This document shows, piece by piece, positions 61,824 to 64,000 of a DNA stretch of 64,000 bases. Made by a program: the position numbers and the translations under genes. Below the pieces are notes generated by a model. It searched no databases, was not told where the DNA came from, and saw only the letters and a list, made by a program, of their open reading frames with translations. The DNA is from JBMOUD01 sp049319665 (lineage in GTDB: Bacteria; Pseudomonadota; Gammaproteobacteria; Enterobacterales; Enterobacteriaceae): positions 124,001 to 188,000 of the forward strand of contig NZ_JBMOUD010000006.1 in the NCBI RefSeq assembly GCF_049319665.1, given 5' to 3'. The stretch's first letter is position 1; each line of letters starts with the position of its first letter.

Positions 61824-63041
61824 GTGATAGCTGATGGGCAGCCTGGACATATTGACTTGATCAAGCAAATAAACGCCGGTGCAGTTTATCGGCTAATCGA
61901 TCAGTTTGGTCCAATATCGCGTATTGAATTGTCTAAAATGGCACAGCTTGCGCCGGCAAGTATCACTAAAATTGTCCGCGAATTATTACTGGCCCATCTA
62001 GTGCAAGAAACGGAGTACCAGGACCCTGGTAGCCGAGGGCGACCGGCGATTGGACTAGTTTTGGATACACAGGCCTGGCACTATCTTTCTGCGCGCATTA
62101 ATCAGGGCACGTTGACCTTAGGACTGCGTGATTTGAGCAGCAAGCTGGTCGTCGAGGATGTGTTACCTCTGCCCGTTGAAAGCAGCGAACCTTTCCTCAC
62201 ACGTATTATTACGTCGATAGATCAATTTTTTATCCGTCACCAAAAGAAACTAGAGCGCCTGACTGCTATTGCTATCACCTTGCCTGGAATGATAGATGCG
62301 CGAGAAGGTATCATTCAACGCATGCCATTCTATGAGGCTGAAGGTGTGCCTCTTGGGCCCGCGCTTGAAGCGCATACCGGGTTATCTGTTTTTGTACAGC
62401 ATGATATCGCCGCCTGGACAATGGCTGAAGCGCTATACGGCGCTTCACGAGGATTTAATAATGTTATCCAGGTCGTCATTGACCACAATGTTGGCGCCGG
62501 GGTAATTACCGGTGGCCGAGTATTGCATAGCGGCAGCAGCAGTGTCGTTGAAATGGGCCATACTCAGGTTGATCCTTATGGTAAGCGCTGTTATTGCGGT
62601 AATCATGGCTGTTTAGAAACGGTAGCCAGCATCGATAGTATCTTAGAGCTAGTACGTCATCGCCTGAGCTTGACGCCACATTCACAGCTTAATCATCAGC
62701 CGCTAACGGTTGAGTCATTATGTGAGGCGGCAAATCAGGGCGATATTATGGCTCGTGATGTGATTGCGAATGTTGGACACAGCGTCGGGCGTATATTGGC
62801 AGTTATGGTTAATATATTTAACCCGCAAAAAATATTAATCGGTTCACCACTCAATGCGGCAAAAGATATCCTTCATCCGGCTATTATCTCCTGCATCCAA
62901 CAACAATCACTGCCAGCATACAGTGACAATATGCGTTTAGAATCAACGCAATTTTATAACATCGGCACAATGCCTGGCGCGGCTTTAGTAAAGGATGCAC
63001 TCCATAATGGTTCTCTGTTAGTCAAATTATTACAGGGGTAA
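61824..63041 (+). CDS. mlc: Glucose-responsive repressor Mlc
   Basis: GTG 61824 has AGGAG at 61811-61815. The 405 residues (406 in E. coli) start IADGQPGHIDLIKQINAGAVY; a winged helix (LAQLAPASITKIVREL) precedes the ROK domain with the zinc motif CYCGNHGCLET and DHNVGAGVI. Mlc represses ptsG, manXYZ, malT and itself; binding to dephosphorylated EIICB-Glc releases it. Confidence 0.96.
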   Translation: MIADGQPGHIDLIKQINAGAVYRLIDQFGPISRIELSKMAQLAPASITKIVRELLLAHLVQETEYQDPGSRGRPAIGLVLDTQAWHYLSARINQGTLTLGLRDLSSKLVVEDVLPLPVESSEPFLTRIITSIDQFFIRHQKKLERLTAIAITLPGMIDAREGIIQRMPFYEAEGVPLGPALEAHTGLSVFVQHDIAAWTMAEALYGASRGFNNVIQVVIDHNVGAGVITGGRVLHSGSSSVVEMGHTQVDPYGKRCYCGNHGCLETVASIDSILELVRHRLSLTPHSQLNHQPLTVESLCEAANQGDIMARDVIANVGHSVGRILAVMVNIFNPQKILIGSPLNAAKDILHPAIISCIQQQSLPAYSDNMRLESTQFYNIGTMPGAALVKDALHNGSLLVKLLQG

Positions 63042-63324
63042 TTCTTCGATATTTATCCTTCATTAGTTCTATTTTATTTATTGGTCAAAGATTTAAAAGT
63101 CATTGATCAATAATTATCATATAAAACAACCCTCCATAACATTACCTCGCAAAATATTGCTGTTCACACAAACATTGCGCTAACGCAAATTGTAATCATT
63201 AATGATGCCCTAGACTTAGGCCAATTAATCCGTGTGTCTTCGTTAAGATTTATGCGAACGCTCTTTGTTAAATCGTTCGTCTTTACTAATAGTAAGGTGA
63301 GCGTAGGAAAGGAGTATCAACATT

Positions 63325-64000
63325 ATGATTACGCGATTTTTTGTCACAGGGACGGGATCTCGGGTTGGGAAAACCATTGTGAGTCGGGCCTTGCTGCAGG
63401 CCGCAGCTGGTAAAGGTAAAACGGCTATTGGCTATAAACCTATTGCTACAGGATGTGGAGCCTTGGCCGAAGGCGATAAAAGTAAAGATGCGGTAATTTT
63501 GCAAAATTCATCATCTATTTCTTATCCTCTACGTTCCATTACTCCTTTTGCTCTCATCAGTGAGGATATTTATGCGAACGAGACGCCTGAGAATATTTTT
63601 GATGTAATGACCGAGGGTTTAAACTTCATGGGCCAGGAGGCCGATGTTGTGATGATTGAAGGTGGCGATGGTTGGCGAACACTAATAACGCCTCAATGCT
63701 ATTATTCTGATTGGGTAAAGCAGTTAAATATCCCGGTTATTTTGGTCGTAGGCATCCAGGAAGGCTGCGTCAGTCACGCATTATTAACGGCACAGGCTAT
63801 TTTTGCAGATAAATTACCCTTTGCCGGATGGGTCGCCAATCGTATTAATCCAGGTTTGGCAAACTACTCAAAAACTATTTCTATATTACGTGCGAATCTC
63901 AATGCACCTTTATTAGGAGAAATTCCTTATTTATCTCGGGCTGAAACTCGAGATATGACCAAGTTTATTGATTTATCTACGCTAGAAGAGCGTGTTTACG
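63325..64000 (+). CDS. bioD2: Dethiobiotin synthetase paralogue (YnfK/BioD2-like), cut at window end
   Basis: ATG 63325 has AAAGGAG at 63308-63314. The frame is open to the last base, so only the first 225 codons are seen. It follows E. coli YnfK (GYKPIA, VVGIQEGCVSHALLTAQA, GWVANRINPGLA, GEIPYLSRAE). The P-loop reads GTGSRVGKT where BioD proteins have GTDTxVGKT, and the EGxGGW segment reads EGGDGW, so activity is uncertain. It lies downstream of mlc as in E. coli. The 283-base leader holds a TTGCG-N4-CGCAA inverted repeat (63175-63188). Confidence 0.88.
   Translation, partial: MITRFFVTGTGSRVGKTIVSRALLQAAAGKGKTAIGYKPIATGCGALAEGDKSKDAVILQNSSSISYPLRSITPFALISEDIYANETPENIFDVMTEGLNFMGQEADVVMIEGGDGWRTLITPQCYYSDWVKQLNIPVILVVGIQEGCVSHALLTAQAIFADKLPFAGWVANRINPGLANYSKTISILRANLNAPLLGEIPYLSRAETRDMTKFIDLSTLEERVY

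Overview
The window looks like chromosomal DNA of a gamma-proteobacterium of the Yersiniaceae, most likely Yersinia. The housekeeping proteins align well with their E. coli counterparts from memory (XthA, TyrR, Tpx, ZntB, Rnb, DacD, Nth, RsxA-E/G, Add, MalY/X/I, YdgA, ManA, FumC, Tus, YnfM, YnfL, Mlc, YnfK). Their order is that of the enterobacterial terminus region, but the GC content is moderate by eye. A tus gene with a Ter site in front of it places the right end in the replication terminus. The species is not determined here.

Left part (1-24190) is a type VI secretion (T6SS) island. Positions 1-8620 hold AT-rich effector and immunity cargo: the tail of one effector gene and its partner, an orphan VgrG tail, a large peptidoglycan-hydrolase effector flanked by two candidate immunity genes, a decayed second effector-immunity pair, and two small LprI/DUF1311-like exported proteins. 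Then follow PAAR, an unknown membrane protein, tssM, tssF, tssG, tssJ and vgrG (8757-19590). A second cargo block (19596-23486) holds a DUF6402-like protein, a possible immunity membrane protein, a frameshifted DUF3304-like gene and a Tle1/DUF2235-like protein. It ends in vgrG debris (23495-24175). tssA/B/C/E/H/K/L and hcp are not here and presumably lie to the left.

The cargo shows a repeated oddity. Three effector or immunity reading frames are each broken by one base in a homopolymer (A6 at 2931, A7 at 6003, G8 at 21425). The two A-tracts form in-phase A AAA AAG heptamers where a -1 shift restores the full protein. Programmed frameshifting, phase variation, true decay and assembly error are all open.

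Middle part (24193-39602): xthA, tyrR with a candidate TyrR box, tpx, an OppA/MppA-type binding protein, zntB, a decayed minus-strand gene, rnb, a YdeP-type molybdoenzyme, dacD, a 760-bp imperfect palindrome filling the next intergenic space, a LysR regulator, a DUF2501 protein and a small ORF.

Right part (39674-64000): nth at the end of the rsxABCDGE electron-transport operon, ydgK, a bile-acid:sodium symporter-family protein, add, the malI / malX-malY divergon with two MalI-type operators, ydgA, manA, fumC, tus with its Ter site, ynfM/ynfL, mlc with a CRP-like site, and the 5' part of a ynfK (bioD2)-like gene cut by the window end. Most of this is ordinary core genome with clear terminators between convergent genes.
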